Below, in pieces: positions 7,451 to 15,446 of a stretch of DNA of 26,413 bases. The stretch comes from Erginobacter sp964465735 (GTDB lineage: Bacteria; Auribacterota; Erginobacteria; Erginobacterales; Erginobacteraceae): positions 1 to 26,413 of the forward strand of contig CAYXKT010000023.1 of assembly GCA_964465735.1 (NCBI GenBank), read 5' to 3'. The first letter of the stretch is position 1; each line of letters begins with the position of its first letter. The translations under genes were made by a program, and so were the position numbers. The notes below the pieces were generated by a model that worked only from the letters and a program-made list of their open reading frames with translations, ran no database searches and was not told the DNA's origin.

Positions 7451-7734
7451 ATCAATTTGCAGCGAACTGAAGTGGTTATGGATAATCCAGACTCAAGTGT
7501 AATTATTTAATTATCGATCTCCAGTCCAGTTGGGAGCAATGGCCGTTTTCGCCTTTAGCCTGACTTTATTCCACCCACTCGGCGGATCCGGGGTGGTCCT
7601 CCAGGTGGAATTAGGTCAATTAATGGGGGATTCTCCCACTTGTTTATCATCCCGACTGATGTAAATATTTGAACATAGTATCTGGAACTGGATTGCCCCC
7701 CGGAAAAATTAATCACAGCCCAGGAGGAGCGAAG

Positions 7735-8124
7735 ATGATCATAATGGATATATTTGTTATCCTTATTTTAACCCTGATTCTAACCGGAATCTTCGCCGCC
7801 GGTTTCCGCCGGCAGGGTTTCGGCGCTGTCCTGTTGCTTTTCTTTTTAATCCTCTTTTTGGGTACCTGGACCGCCGGGGCCTGGATACCCCCCTTCGGGC
7901 CGTACGGTTGGGGCGTACCCTGGTTAGCCTACCTGATCTTCGGGATTATCCTGGCTCTGATCCTGGCCGCTCTGCTCCCGCCGGGCTGCCCGCAACGGCC
8001 GGCCCGGGGGGCCAAAGAAGAGATCGAAGTTCAGCCTGAGGCGGAGACGATCACGCCCGGGGACGCCCTGGTCTGGATCCTGCTGACTGCCTTGGTCATT
8101 GCGATCGTGATCAGCTACTTTTGA
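7735..8124 (+). CDS. Small multi-pass membrane protein leading the N-ATPase operon
   Basis: A 129-residue hydrophobic protein. The start is ATG at 7735 because AGGAGG lies 7 bases upstream; the longer frame from 7669 lacks one. Membrane segments are at about residues 3-20 (FVILILTLILTGIFAAG), 28-48 (GAVLLLFFLILFLGTWTAGA), 61-80 (WLAYLIFGIILALILAALLP) and 109-128 (ALVWILLTALVIAIVISYF). A WIPPFGPYGWGVPW loop lies between the second and third, and an acidic stretch (KEEIEVQPEAE) before the last. It is not one of the nine standard N-ATPase subunits. Its stop lies 20 bases before the beta-subunit ATG and overlaps an upstream in-frame TTG as TTGA, so it is co-transcribed. It may be an assembly or accessory factor; this is inference from position. 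Confidence 0.75.
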   Translation: MIIMDIFVILILTLILTGIFAAGFRRQGFGAVLLLFFLILFLGTWTAGAWIPPFGPYGWGVPWLAYLIFGIILALILAALLPPGCPQRPARGAKEEIEVQPEAETITPGDALVWILLTALVIAIVISYF

Positions 8125-8144
8125 GTGACTCTTGCCGACTGGAA

Positions 8145-9548
8145 ATGACTAATCTGCGAGAACAAGATCGGTGGGAACCGGAGGGTCGGATAACCGCGGT
8201 TCGGGGGAGTGTGATTGACGCGTATTTTCCCGGTCCGCTTCCCCGCCTTGGTTACCGGCTCCAGGCCGGCGCCGAGGGGGAGGTGACCGCCGAGGTAGCC
8301 GCCCACCTCGACGGGCATATCGTCCGGTCCATCGCCCTCAACCCCACCCGGGGGTTAGCTCGGGGGGGGGCGATCCGGAATACCGGAGAGGTCATCCGGG
8401 TTCCAGTCGGTCCCGAGGTCAAGGGGAGGGTGTTAAATGTCTTCGGTGAACCAATCGATTTTCTGGGCGAAGTCGAGGCCGCGGAACGCCGGCCGATCCT
8501 TGCCCCTCCGTTGCCCCTCAGTCAACAGGGGACCGCGACCGAGATTTTTGAGACCGGGCTCAAGGCGATAGATCTTCTCGTTCCCTTGGAGAAGGGGGGC
8601 AAGGCCGGTCTCTTCGGCGGCGCCGGGGTGGGAAAGACGGTCTTGATTATGGAGATGATCCACAATATGGTCAGCCGCCACGAGGGGGTCAGCATCTTCT
8701 GCGGGATCGGGGAACGATGCCGGGAAGGGGAGGAACTCTACCGGGAGATCCAGGAGGCCGGTGTTCTCGATCAGGCGGTAATGATCTTCGGCCAGATGAA
8801 CGAGCAGCCTGGGGCCCGGTTCCGGGTTGGCCACACCGCTCTGACTGTGGCCGAATATTTCCGGGACGATTGCCGGCAGGATGTTTTGCTCCTAATCGAT
8901 AATATCTTCCGCTTCGTCCAGGCCGGAGCCGAGGTCTCTGGTTTGATGGGAAGGATCCCTTCCCGGGTCGGCTATCAGCCCACTCTGGCCACTGACCTGG
9001 CGGCTCTGGAGGAGCGGATCTGTTCGAGCCGCTCCAACTCCATCACCTCGATCCAGGCGGTTTACGTGCCGGCCGATGACTTTACCGATCCCGCCGCCGT
9101 CCATACCTTTGGCCATCTTTCCGCCTCGGTGGTCCTCTCCCGGAAGCGGGCCAGCCAGGGATTATACCCGGCGCTCGATCCGCTCGGTTCTCAGTCCAAG
9201 ATCCTCTCCCCCCAGACCGTCGGGGAACGCCATTACCGGATTGCCCGGGCGGTCCGCAAGACCCTGGCCGAGTACGAGGATCTCAAGGATATCATCGCGA
9301 TGCTTGGACTGGAGGAACTCTCCCGCGACGACCGGCAAACGGTCAATACGGCCCGTCGCCTGGAGCGGTTTTTGACCCAGCCCTTCTTCGTCACCGAACA
9401 GTTTACCGGAAAAGCGGGGAAACAGGTCCCGCGGGAGGAGACCCTGGACGGCTGCGAGAGGATTTTGGAGGGGGAGTTCTCCGGATACCCGGAAAAAGCC
9501 TTCTATATGATCGGAAGGATCAAGGAAGCCGGGCAGGAGGAAGGATGA
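8145..9548 (+). CDS. atpD: N-ATPase beta subunit
   Basis: A 467-residue catalytic beta subunit of an F-type rotary ATPase. Walker A is GGAGVGKT (158-165). GERCREGEELY (189-199) carries the catalytic Glu, with Cys where many F-ATPases have Thr. Walker B is VLLLIDNIFRF (about 247-257), followed by GAEVSGLMGRIPSRVGYQPT. The beta/alpha nucleotide sites drive or use ion movement through the membrane rotor. ATG at 8145 is chosen because it leaves a typical short N-terminus before GRITAVRGSVID. A TTG at 8121 that overlaps the previous stop is an alternative; neither has a strong ribosome site. It is first in the order D-C-Q-R-B-E-F-A-G that defines N-ATPase operons. Its TGA overlaps the epsilon ATG. 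Confidence 0.95.
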   Translation: MTNLREQDRWEPEGRITAVRGSVIDAYFPGPLPRLGYRLQAGAEGEVTAEVAAHLDGHIVRSIALNPTRGLARGGAIRNTGEVIRVPVGPEVKGRVLNVFGEPIDFLGEVEAAERRPILAPPLPLSQQGTATEIFETGLKAIDLLVPLEKGGKAGLFGGAGVGKTVLIMEMIHNMVSRHEGVSIFCGIGERCREGEELYREIQEAGVLDQAVMIFGQMNEQPGARFRVGHTALTVAEYFRDDCRQDVLLLIDNIFRFVQAGAEVSGLMGRIPSRVGYQPTLATDLAALEERICSSRSNSITSIQAVYVPADDFTDPAAVHTFGHLSASVVLSRKRASQGLYPALDPLGSQSKILSPQTVGERHYRIARAVRKTLAEYEDLKDIIAMLGLEELSRDDRQTVNTARRLERFLTQPFFVTEQFTGKAGKQVPREETLDGCERILEGEFSGYPEKAFYMIGRIKEAGQEEG

Positions 9549-9928
9549 GACTGAAGGTGCTTCTCCCCCGGGGGATCCACACCGACCGGGAGACCTCCCG
9601 GATCCGGGCGGAAGCCGAAAACGGGGCCTTCGGTCTGCTGGAGCGCCATATCGATTTCGTTACCGCCCTGGTTCCGGGAATCCTCTCCTTTGTCGATGGG
9701 GAAGGAAACGAGGTTTTCCTGGCCGTGGACGAAGGGATTCTGGTCAAAAGAGGCAGCGAAGTTCTCATCGCTTCGGGAAACGCCGTTTGCGGCCCCGACT
9801 TGGGCGGTCTGCGTCGGACGGTAGAGGAAGAATTTAAAAAACGGGGTGAGCAGGAGAGTAAAACCCGCTCCGCATTGGCCCGGCTGGAGGCGGATATTGT
9901 CCGGAGATTTATGGAGAGGGAACGGTGA
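9545..9928 (+). CDS. atpC: N-ATPase epsilon subunit
   Basis: A 127-residue epsilon subunit, the rotor stalk protein that binds gamma and the c-ring and can restrain ATP hydrolysis. The beta-sandwich portion is recognisable: GAFGLLERHIDFVTALVPG (about 27-45), then FLAVDEGILVKRG. The C-terminal 40 residues are charged helices. The start ATG at 9545 overlaps the beta stop as ATGA and is preceded by GGAGGAAGG. It ends with a GTGA overlap into the next gene. Confidence 0.92.
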   Translation: MRLKVLLPRGIHTDRETSRIRAEAENGAFGLLERHIDFVTALVPGILSFVDGEGNEVFLAVDEGILVKRGSEVLIASGNAVCGPDLGGLRRTVEEEFKKRGEQESKTRSALARLEADIVRRFMERER

Positions 9929-10224
9929 ACGAAAAGAATCGGCAGTCCGAAACCCGATTTACCGACGCCGTGGGCCGGAAAGAAGAGCGGAAGATCGCAT
10001 CCCGCCGCCAGGAGAAGCACAGCCTCTGGTTTGGTCTGGGGATGTTCGGAACCATCGGCTGGTCGGTGGCCGTCCCCACCCTGATCGGGGTGGTAGTGGG
10101 CGTATGGATCGATCATCGCTGGCCGTCGAAATTCTCCTGGACCCTGATGCTCCTCGTTCTCGGAGTGGGTGCCGGCTGCCTGATCGCCTGGCACTGGATC
10201 AAACGGGAGGGGCGCGGTGATTGA
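9925..10224 (+). CDS. atpQ: N-ATPase AtpQ (AtpI/AtpZ-like) subunit
   Basis: A 99-residue protein with a charged N-terminus (about 1-33) and two membrane segments: about 35-60 (GLGMFGTIGWSVAVPTLIGVVVGV) and 70-90 (SWTLMLLVLGVGAGCLIAWHW). A short WIDHRWP loop joins them. Size, topology and position match AtpQ, the AtpI/AtpZ-related protein specific to N-ATPase operons. Such proteins are thought to help assemble the c-ring or carry Mg2+. The start is GTG at 9925, overlapping the epsilon TGA as GTGA. Confidence 0.85.
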   Translation: MNEKNRQSETRFTDAVGRKEERKIASRRQEKHSLWFGLGMFGTIGWSVAVPTLIGVVVGVWIDHRWPSKFSWTLMLLVLGVGAGCLIAWHWIKREGRGD

Positions 10225-10287
10225 AAGTTCTCTAAATCATTCCCTATTATATAATCATTGGCTGGCGCCGAAAGGAGAGCAGCCGGG

Positions 10288-10611
10288 ATGAATATCTATC
10301 AGGTGATCGCGATCTCGTTTCCCCTTGGCTTTATCCTGGGTCTGGTTTATTTCAGCGGCCTCTGGTGGACGATCCGGCGGCTGCCCGCCTCCTCCCGTCC
10401 CGGACTGTTGACCCTGGGGAGTTTCATCGTTCGGACGTCGGTGGTGGTCCTGGCCCTGGCGGTGATCGCCAGAACCCTAAGCTGGCCGGGGGTCCTGGCT
10501 GGCTTGGGCGGCTTCATCCTGGCCCGGATCATCCTGGTCGCGTTTTACCGGCCCGGAAAGAAAGGCGGAATCGAAACAATCAAGGAAGAAAGCAATGCTG
10601 ATCAGCCCTGA
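10288..10611 (+). CDS. atpR: N-ATPase AtpR membrane subunit
   Basis: A 107-residue membrane protein with three segments: about 4-23 (YQVIAISFPLGFILGLVYFSG), about 37-60 (LLTLGSFIVRTSVVVLALAVIA) and about 66-85 (GVLAGLGGFILARIILVAF). The pattern FSGLWWTIRRLP followed by GSFIVRTSVV and FILARII is characteristic of AtpR, found only in N-ATPase operons. Its polar residues (Arg and Ser/Thr within membrane segments) have led to proposals that it contacts the c-subunit during rotor assembly. ATG at 10288 is used because AAGGAG lies about 11 bases before it. A TTG at 10258 would add ten residues without support. It overlaps the a-subunit gene by 17 bases. Confidence 0.85.
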   Translation: MNIYQVIAISFPLGFILGLVYFSGLWWTIRRLPASSRPGLLTLGSFIVRTSVVVLALAVIARTLSWPGVLAGLGGFILARIILVAFYRPGKKGGIETIKEESNADQP

Positions 10612-11359
10612 CACTACCGTGATATTCAGCTGGGGGCCGGTCGCGATCAACGCCACCTTGCTCTACACCTGGTTGGTGATGGTCCTGCTGACCGTAATTT
10701 CCGGACTGGTCACCCGGCAGCTTTCCACCGGTCCGAAAATCTCGCGCTGGCAGAATTTTCTTGAGACAATCGTCAGCTATATGCGCGGCCAGATCGCCGA
10801 AATTCACCGCGAAAACCCCCGGCGCTATCTTCCCTTCCTCGGGACTCTTTTCTTATTCATATCTCTGGCCAATCTGCTCGCTGTTATTCCTTATTACCAG
10901 CCGCCGACCGCTTCTCTTTCCACCACCGCCGCCTTGGCCGTCTGCGTCTTCTTCGCTGTTCCCATATTCGGGATCGCTGAGGAGGGGGTGGCCAGCTACC
11001 TCCGGCGTTATATCCGACCCACCGTCTTTATGCTCCCCTTTCACGTGATTGGTGAGTTCTCCCGGACCCTGGCCTTGGCCGTCCGTCTTTTTGGCAACAT
11101 TATGAGCGGGACTATGATCGTGGCCATACTGATCTCGGTGGTCCCCTTTTTCGTGCCGGTGATTATGTCCGTTCTCGGGCTGCTGATCGGCCAGATCCAG
11201 GCCTACATCTTCGCGGTCCTGGCCGCCGTCTATATCGCTTCCGCCGCCCGGCCCGGGCCGGAGAATAACAACGGTACCGTCAAAAATTTTAGGAAAAAGA
11301 ATGAAACCACCAAGCCCACTGAGAAAATTCAGGATCAAGTCTCTCCACTTTCTTCGTAA
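10595..11359 (+). CDS. atpB: N-ATPase a subunit
   Basis: A 254-residue stator a subunit that forms the ion half-channels beside the c-ring. The essential arginine is Arg164 in GEFSRTLALAVRLFGNIMSG (about 153-172), and the final helix pair contains GLLIGQIQAYIFAVLAAVYI (about 195-214). Five to six membrane segments are evident. The start ATG at 10595 lies inside the end of atpR and is preceded by AAGGAAG. After AASAAR-like sequence (about 215-219) there is a polar tail of roughly 35 residues ending PLSS. This may be normal or may have been extended by the insertion that follows. The next subunit gene lies 524 bases away, with a decayed gene between. Confidence 0.93.
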   Translation: MLISPDTTVIFSWGPVAINATLLYTWLVMVLLTVISGLVTRQLSTGPKISRWQNFLETIVSYMRGQIAEIHRENPRRYLPFLGTLFLFISLANLLAVIPYYQPPTASLSTTAALAVCVFFAVPIFGIAEEGVASYLRRYIRPTVFMLPFHVIGEFSRTLALAVRLFGNIMSGTMIVAILISVVPFFVPVIMSVLGLLIGQIQAYIFAVLAAVYIASAARPGPENNNGTVKNFRKKNETTKPTEKIQDQVSPLSS

Positions 11360-11380
11360 ACTCTAAAAAGTAAAGTTCTG

Positions 11381-11766
11381 ATGAGAAATGAGCGGATTAT
11401 ATATGCTCATTGAGAAATAACTAAAAAATCATATTTTGCGCCATCGAAGCGCATAAGAGTTGAGGAACGGGGTTATTCGAAAGTGGGTATGAGCAAGCAT
11501 CAGCCGATGAATTTGACTGGAGAAAGATTGTTTTACCCGACCAAAGAGTATCAATTTGAAATATAAGGAGAAAGAAGTCGGGCCTCACCGTTTAGATATT
11601 TAGCAGAAGGTGAAGTGCCGCACAAATAAAGGCGGCTGAAAGTAGGCCCAGGATATTCGAAGCGCAATTATTAACGCATTTAAATGCTGCCGGCAAGAAA
11701 GCCGGATTAATCATTGGCTTTAAGGTTCATTTGCTCAAGGACGGGGTTAAAAGGATGGTATTTTAA
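11381..11766 (+). pseudogene. GxxExxY-family protein pseudogene inside the ATPase operon
   Basis: Reading through stops, the stretch gives MRNERIIYAH, then IIFCAIEAHKS, GTGLFESGYEQA (the GxxExxY motif) and, near the end, FEAQLLTHLNAAGKKAGLII and VHLLKDGVKRMVF before TAA at 11766. This is the layout of the GxxExxY family (TIGR04256), small proteins with a PD-(D/E)XK nuclease-like core. At least five in-frame stops and one or more frameshifts are present. The middle section, which should hold the nuclease residues, is too decayed to align. Base composition here is clearly lower in GC than the flanking subunit genes, consistent with later arrival. It sits on the operon strand between the a and c genes, where N-ATPase operons normally have no extra gene. 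Confidence 0.82.
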
Positions 11767-11883
11767 GAGAACATTGAAGGGGAAAAAGAGTCAATTTATG
11801 TAATCCCTTCTATTTCAATACTCTTTGTGTTCTCTGTGGTTATTTATTTTGACAGAACGATAACAACCACAAGGAGGAATAAT

Positions 11884-12159
11884 ATGGAAAGTGCGGATAT
11901 CATTGGTCTGGCTTCAATTGTCGTCTCCGGTCTGACCATTGCCATCGGGTCGATCGGGCCCGCCCTGGGCGAAGGGATCGCCCTCAGCCGGGCCTTATCC
12001 TCGATTGCCCAGCAGCCGGACGAGTCCAACACCATCACCCGGACTCTCTTCGTGGGTCTGGCAATGGTGGAATCCACGGCGATCTACTGTTTCGTGGTGG
12101 CGATTATCCTGATCTTCGCCAATCCCTTTTGGAACCACGTGATCGGGGCGGGGGGTTGA
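11884..12159 (+). CDS. atpE: N-ATPase c subunit (rotor ring)
   Basis: A 91-residue two-helix proteolipid that forms the ion-carrying rotor ring. Helix 1 carries GSIGPALGEGIALSRA with Glu30. The loop is IAQQPDE. Helix 2 carries MVESTAIYCFVVAII with the ion-binding Glu63 followed by Ser64, Thr65 and Tyr68. The E-S-T-x2-Y set matches the sodium ligand pattern known from Ilyobacter-type c subunits. Here the helix 1 position that is Gln there is Glu. Start ATG at 11884 has AAGGAGG 6 bases before it, the strongest ribosome site in the operon, as expected for a subunit needed in many copies. The b gene begins one base after its stop. Confidence 0.95.
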   Translation: MESADIIGLASIVVSGLTIAIGSIGPALGEGIALSRALSSIAQQPDESNTITRTLFVGLAMVESTAIYCFVVAIILIFANPFWNHVIGAGG

Positions 12160-12160
12160 G

Positions 12161-12979
12161 ATGACGCTCGATTGGTTTACCTTCGCCGCCCAGATCGTCA
12201 ATTTCCTCATCCTGGTCTTCCTCCTCAAGCACTTTCTCTATGACCGGATCATCGCGGCGATGGACCGGCGGGAAGAGAAGATCGCCGACCGGCTTAATCG
12301 GGCCCGGGAGAAGGAAGAGGAGGCCGGGGAGGAGAAGCGGAAATTCGAGAAGAAATCCCGGGAACTAAAGGAGGAGAAAGACAGGGAACTGGAGAAGGCC
12401 GCCGCGGAAGCCCGAAACCGGCGCGATGCGATGATCAAGGAAGCGGGAGAGGAGGTGGAGAGAAAGAAGAAAGAATGGCTGGCCGCGCTGGGGCGGAGAA
12501 AATCCGACTTCCTGGACGATTTCCGCCGCCGGTCCGCGGAGAGTATTTACGGCCTGACTCGTCGAATGATCGAGGATCTGGCCCGTCGCCCCCTGGAAGA
12601 GGAAGTGATCGCGGTTTTTCTTCAGCGATACCGCGAGGAAGACGAAGAGCGGGAAAAGATGATCTCCGCGGCCCGCGACTCGAAGAGTAATCTGACCGTG
12701 ACCACCGTTTTCGACCTCTCCAAGGCCAATAAGGCCGAGATCGCCGGGGCGCTTTCGGAAGAAGCTGGAGAAGACCTGAAGATCAATTTCTCCACCAACC
12801 CAGAACTGATCTGCGGGATCGAAGTCAAGGGCGGGGGTTACAAGATCGCCTGGTCCGTCGATTATTATCTGGATTTTTTCGAAGAAGAGATGAAGAAATT
12901 CCTGGAGGAGACGGCCGGTGGCGGTGGGGAGACAAACGACGAAAAGAAGAAAAAAGAGGAGGACGGGAGTGATGTCTGA
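12161..12979 (+). CDS. atpF: N-ATPase b subunit with delta-like C-terminal domain
   Basis: A 272-residue stator protein. A single membrane helix (about 5-25, FTFAAQIVNFLILVFLLKHF) is followed by a long, highly charged coiled coil (about 30-140, rich in Glu, Lys and Arg). A globular C-terminal domain (about 175-255) contains TTVFDLSKANKAEIAGAL and ICGIEVKGGGYKIAWSVDYY, resembling the C-terminal part of the delta subunit. Ordinary b subunits are about 160 residues. The fusion explains why no separate delta gene exists here and is typical of N-ATPases. The last 20 residues are a Gly/Glu/Lys-rich tail. It begins one base after atpE and overlaps atpA by 8 bases. Confidence 0.92.
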   Translation: MTLDWFTFAAQIVNFLILVFLLKHFLYDRIIAAMDRREEKIADRLNRAREKEEEAGEEKRKFEKKSRELKEEKDRELEKAAAEARNRRDAMIKEAGEEVERKKKEWLAALGRRKSDFLDDFRRRSAESIYGLTRRMIEDLARRPLEEEVIAVFLQRYREEDEEREKMISAARDSKSNLTVTTVFDLSKANKAEIAGALSEEAGEDLKINFSTNPELICGIEVKGGGYKIAWSVDYYLDFFEEEMKKFLEETAGGGGETNDEKKKKEEDGSDV

Positions 12980-14504
12980 TCCCGCCGCACTCAGGTCCGC
13001 CATCGACCAGGTCATCGACGGCCTGCGGTCCGCCCACGATCGGGCAGCGCCGCTTCGGGCCCAGGCCGTGGGGACCGTGCTTGCCGTGGGAAGTGGGGTG
13101 GCCCAGGTGAGCGGACTTCCCGGGGTCCGGTCGGAGGAGATCCTCCGGTTTCCGGGTGACCGATTGGGGATTGCTTTCGATCTTGGCCCCGACCGGATCG
13201 GGACGGTGCTGCTCAGCTCCGGGGAATCGATTCGGGCCGGCGACGAGGTCAGAAGTACCGGAAAGATAATGGAGACGCCGGTCGGCGAAGAGCTTTTAGG
13301 CCGAGTAGTCGATCCCGTTGGCCGGCCCTTGGACGGGGGGCGGCCGATCCGGTCCGGACGGCGTCTTCCGATCGAGAGACCGGCCCCGGGAATTATGGTT
13401 CGGGACCCGGTTACCGTTCCCCTCCAGACCGGGATTCAGGCGGTTGACGCCCTGATCCCGATCGGTCGCGGTCAGCGGGAACTGATCATCGGAGATCGTC
13501 AGACCGGAAAGACCGCGGTGGCCCTGGACACCGTGATTAATCAAAAAAACACCAATGTTTTCTGCGTCTATTGTTCGATCGGCCAGGAGAGCTCTTCGGT
13601 GGCCCGGCTGATCGCCGAGCTCGACCGATACGGGGTCCGAGAAAAGACGGTGGTGGTGGCGGCCTCGGGGGAATCTTCTCCGGGTCTGAAGTTCGCCGCT
13701 CCCTACGCCGCCACCAGTATCGCCGAGTATTTTATGGAACAAGGAGACGACGCTTTGATTATCTACGACGACCTCACACGCCACGCCCGGGCCTATCGGG
13801 AACTCTCCCTGCTTTTGCGCCGGCCTCCGGCCCGTGAAGCCTACCCCGGGGATATCTTCTACATCCATTCCCGGCTTCTGGAACGTTCCACCCACTTAAA
13901 CGAAGAGAACGGGGGCGGGAGTCTGACCGCTCTGCCCATCATCGAGACCCAGGTCCAGAACATCTCCGCCTATATTCCCACCAACCTGGTCTCGATCACC
14001 GACGGCCAGATCTATCTATCTCCCCACCTCTTCCAACAGGGGATCCTGCCGGCGATCGACGTGGGAAAATCGGTCTCCCGGGTCGGGGGTAAGACCCAGC
14101 TGCCCGCCTACCGGGCGGTGGCCGGCGACCTGCGCCTCTCCTATTCCCAGTTCGAGGAACTGGAGGCATTCTCCCGCTTCGGGACCCGTCTCGACGAGGA
14201 AACTCGCGCGACCCTGGAGAGGGGAAGGCGGGTCCGGGAAGTCCTTAAGCAGCCGAGGTACTCCCCGATCCCCGTCCCGGAACAGATCGCCGTCCTCCTC
14301 GCCCTGACCGCAGGCCTGCTCGACCCGATAGCGCTCGACCGGGTAAAAGAGGCGAAAACGAAAATTCGGCAAGCGGCCCGCGAGCAACTGATCGAAGCAG
14401 GAGAACGGATTCTGGCCGGCGAGGATTTAAGCGGGGAAGACCGGGAGCGGATCCTGAAATCCTCCCGGGAGGCCCTGGGGGAGTTGAAGACAGACTCTCC
14501 CTAA
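12972..14504 (+). CDS. atpA: N-ATPase alpha subunit
   Basis: A 510-residue regulatory nucleotide-binding subunit that alternates with beta in the catalytic head. Walker A is GDRQTGKT (174-181). Also visible are FCVYCSIGQ, the ALIIYDDLTRHA Walker B region and SVSRVGGKTQLPAYR, which supplies the arginine finger to the neighbouring beta site. Length matches standard alpha subunits. ATG at 12972 is chosen because GGAGG lies about 8 bases upstream; the longer frame from 12918 lies wholly inside the b gene. The gene overlaps atpF by 8 bases and is followed 42 bases later by gamma. Confidence 0.95.
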   Translation: MSDPAALRSAIDQVIDGLRSAHDRAAPLRAQAVGTVLAVGSGVAQVSGLPGVRSEEILRFPGDRLGIAFDLGPDRIGTVLLSSGESIRAGDEVRSTGKIMETPVGEELLGRVVDPVGRPLDGGRPIRSGRRLPIERPAPGIMVRDPVTVPLQTGIQAVDALIPIGRGQRELIIGDRQTGKTAVALDTVINQKNTNVFCVYCSIGQESSSVARLIAELDRYGVREKTVVVAASGESSPGLKFAAPYAATSIAEYFMEQGDDALIIYDDLTRHARAYRELSLLLRRPPAREAYPGDIFYIHSRLLERSTHLNEENGGGSLTALPIIETQVQNISAYIPTNLVSITDGQIYLSPHLFQQGILPAIDVGKSVSRVGGKTQLPAYRAVAGDLRLSYSQFEELEAFSRFGTRLDEETRATLERGRRVREVLKQPRYSPIPVPEQIAVLLALTAGLLDPIALDRVKEAKTKIRQAAREQLIEAGERILAGEDLSGEDRERILKSSREALGELKTDSP

Positions 14505-14546
14505 CGGGAAACATTTCGCAACCGGGAAAGAACCTCAAGTAAGCTG

Positions 14547-15446
14547 ATGCCGACCCAGGAAGAACTGAAGCGGAAGATCGAGAGTACCGAACAGATGGGT
14601 TCGGTGGTCTCTACGATGAAGGCTCTGGCCGCGGTCAGCATCCGGCAGTACCGCCGAGCGGTGGAAGCTCTGGCCGGCTATAGCCGGACGGTCGAGATGG
14701 GGTTGCAGATCATCCTCCGGGACCGACCCGCCGGGATGGAATCCGTCCGGCAGGGGCAGCCGACAGCGGGCGGGGCGGTGGTCTTCGGCTCCGGACAGGG
14801 GATGTGCGGTCAATTCAACGAGAAGATCGCTCTTTACGCCCGCCGGGAGATGGAATCATCGGGAGGGAAAGAGATGACCTGGAAGGTCCTGGCGATGGGG
14901 GCGAAGCTCCCGGGAGGGCTGGAAGAGGTGGGATATCCGGCCGACGCTTTCGAACGTCTCCCCGGTTCCCTGGGCGCGACTGGGGCGGCGGTCAGCCGGG
15001 TACTGCTCCGAATCGAAAAGTGGCGGGCCGAAGAGAGAATCGAGCGGATTGTTCTCTTCCATAATCGGCCCACTTCCGGGGCCGCCTACCGGCCGGTCAG
15101 CGTCCGGATCCTGCCGCTCAACCGTTACTGGCTGGAGTCCCTGGAAGCGGAAGAATGGGAATCCCGGAGTTTGCCCTTCTATACCCTGGGATGGGACAGG
15201 CTCTTCTCAGTCCTGGTCCGCCAGTATCTCTTTATCTCCCTCTACCGCGCCTTTGTCGAGTCCTTGGCGGCCGAGAACGCCGCCCGGCTGGCGGCGATGG
15301 AGGGGGCGGAAAAGAATATCGAGGAAAAACGCGAGGAGATGGAGACCGAGTATCAGCGCCTCCGCCAGGGAGCGATCACCGGGGAACTGCTGGATATTGT
15401 CGCCGGCTACGAGACCCTGACCGGAACCGGCCCGAGCGGGAATTAA
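14547..15446 (+). CDS. atpG: N-ATPase gamma subunit
   Basis: A 299-residue central rotor shaft. The N-terminal helix (about 1-50, LKRKIESTEQMGSVVSTMKA) and the C-terminal helix (about 235-295, ending RQGAITGELLDIVAGYETLT) form the coiled coil that turns within the alpha/beta head. The middle domain has VVFGSGQGMCGQFNEKI (about 78-94) in place of the SDRGLCG motif of ordinary gamma subunits. It is the last gene of the operon, completing the D-C-Q-R-B-E-F-A-G set. No strong ribosome site is seen before the ATG. Confidence 0.93.
   Translation: MPTQEELKRKIESTEQMGSVVSTMKALAAVSIRQYRRAVEALAGYSRTVEMGLQIILRDRPAGMESVRQGQPTAGGAVVFGSGQGMCGQFNEKIALYARREMESSGGKEMTWKVLAMGAKLPGGLEEVGYPADAFERLPGSLGATGAAVSRVLLRIEKWRAEERIERIVLFHNRPTSGAAYRPVSVRILPLNRYWLESLEAEEWESRSLPFYTLGWDRLFSVLVRQYLFISLYRAFVESLAAENAARLAAMEGAEKNIEEKREEMETEYQRLRQGAITGELLDIVAGYETLTGTGPSGN

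Larger units (their letters stand above)
7318..7734. other. Divergent intergenic region between the PLD-VTT and N-ATPase operons
   Basis: About 417 bases with no gene. It holds the -10 box and the degenerate palindrome listed separately. It also has an AT-rich run (TAATTATTTAATTA, about 7501-7514) and a hairpin with stem CCACCC (7571-7576)/GGGTGG (7591-7596) plus an inner CGG/CCG pair. The plus-strand promoter for the ATPase operon must lie here, but no convincing -35/-10 pair is visible. I see no decayed protein. Confidence 0.6.

Noticed and set aside
7620..7675. Sigma-70 promoter for the N-ATPase operon (TTGTTT with a 17 base spacer)
   Set aside because: The matching -10 position reads AAATAT, too poor to support a call.
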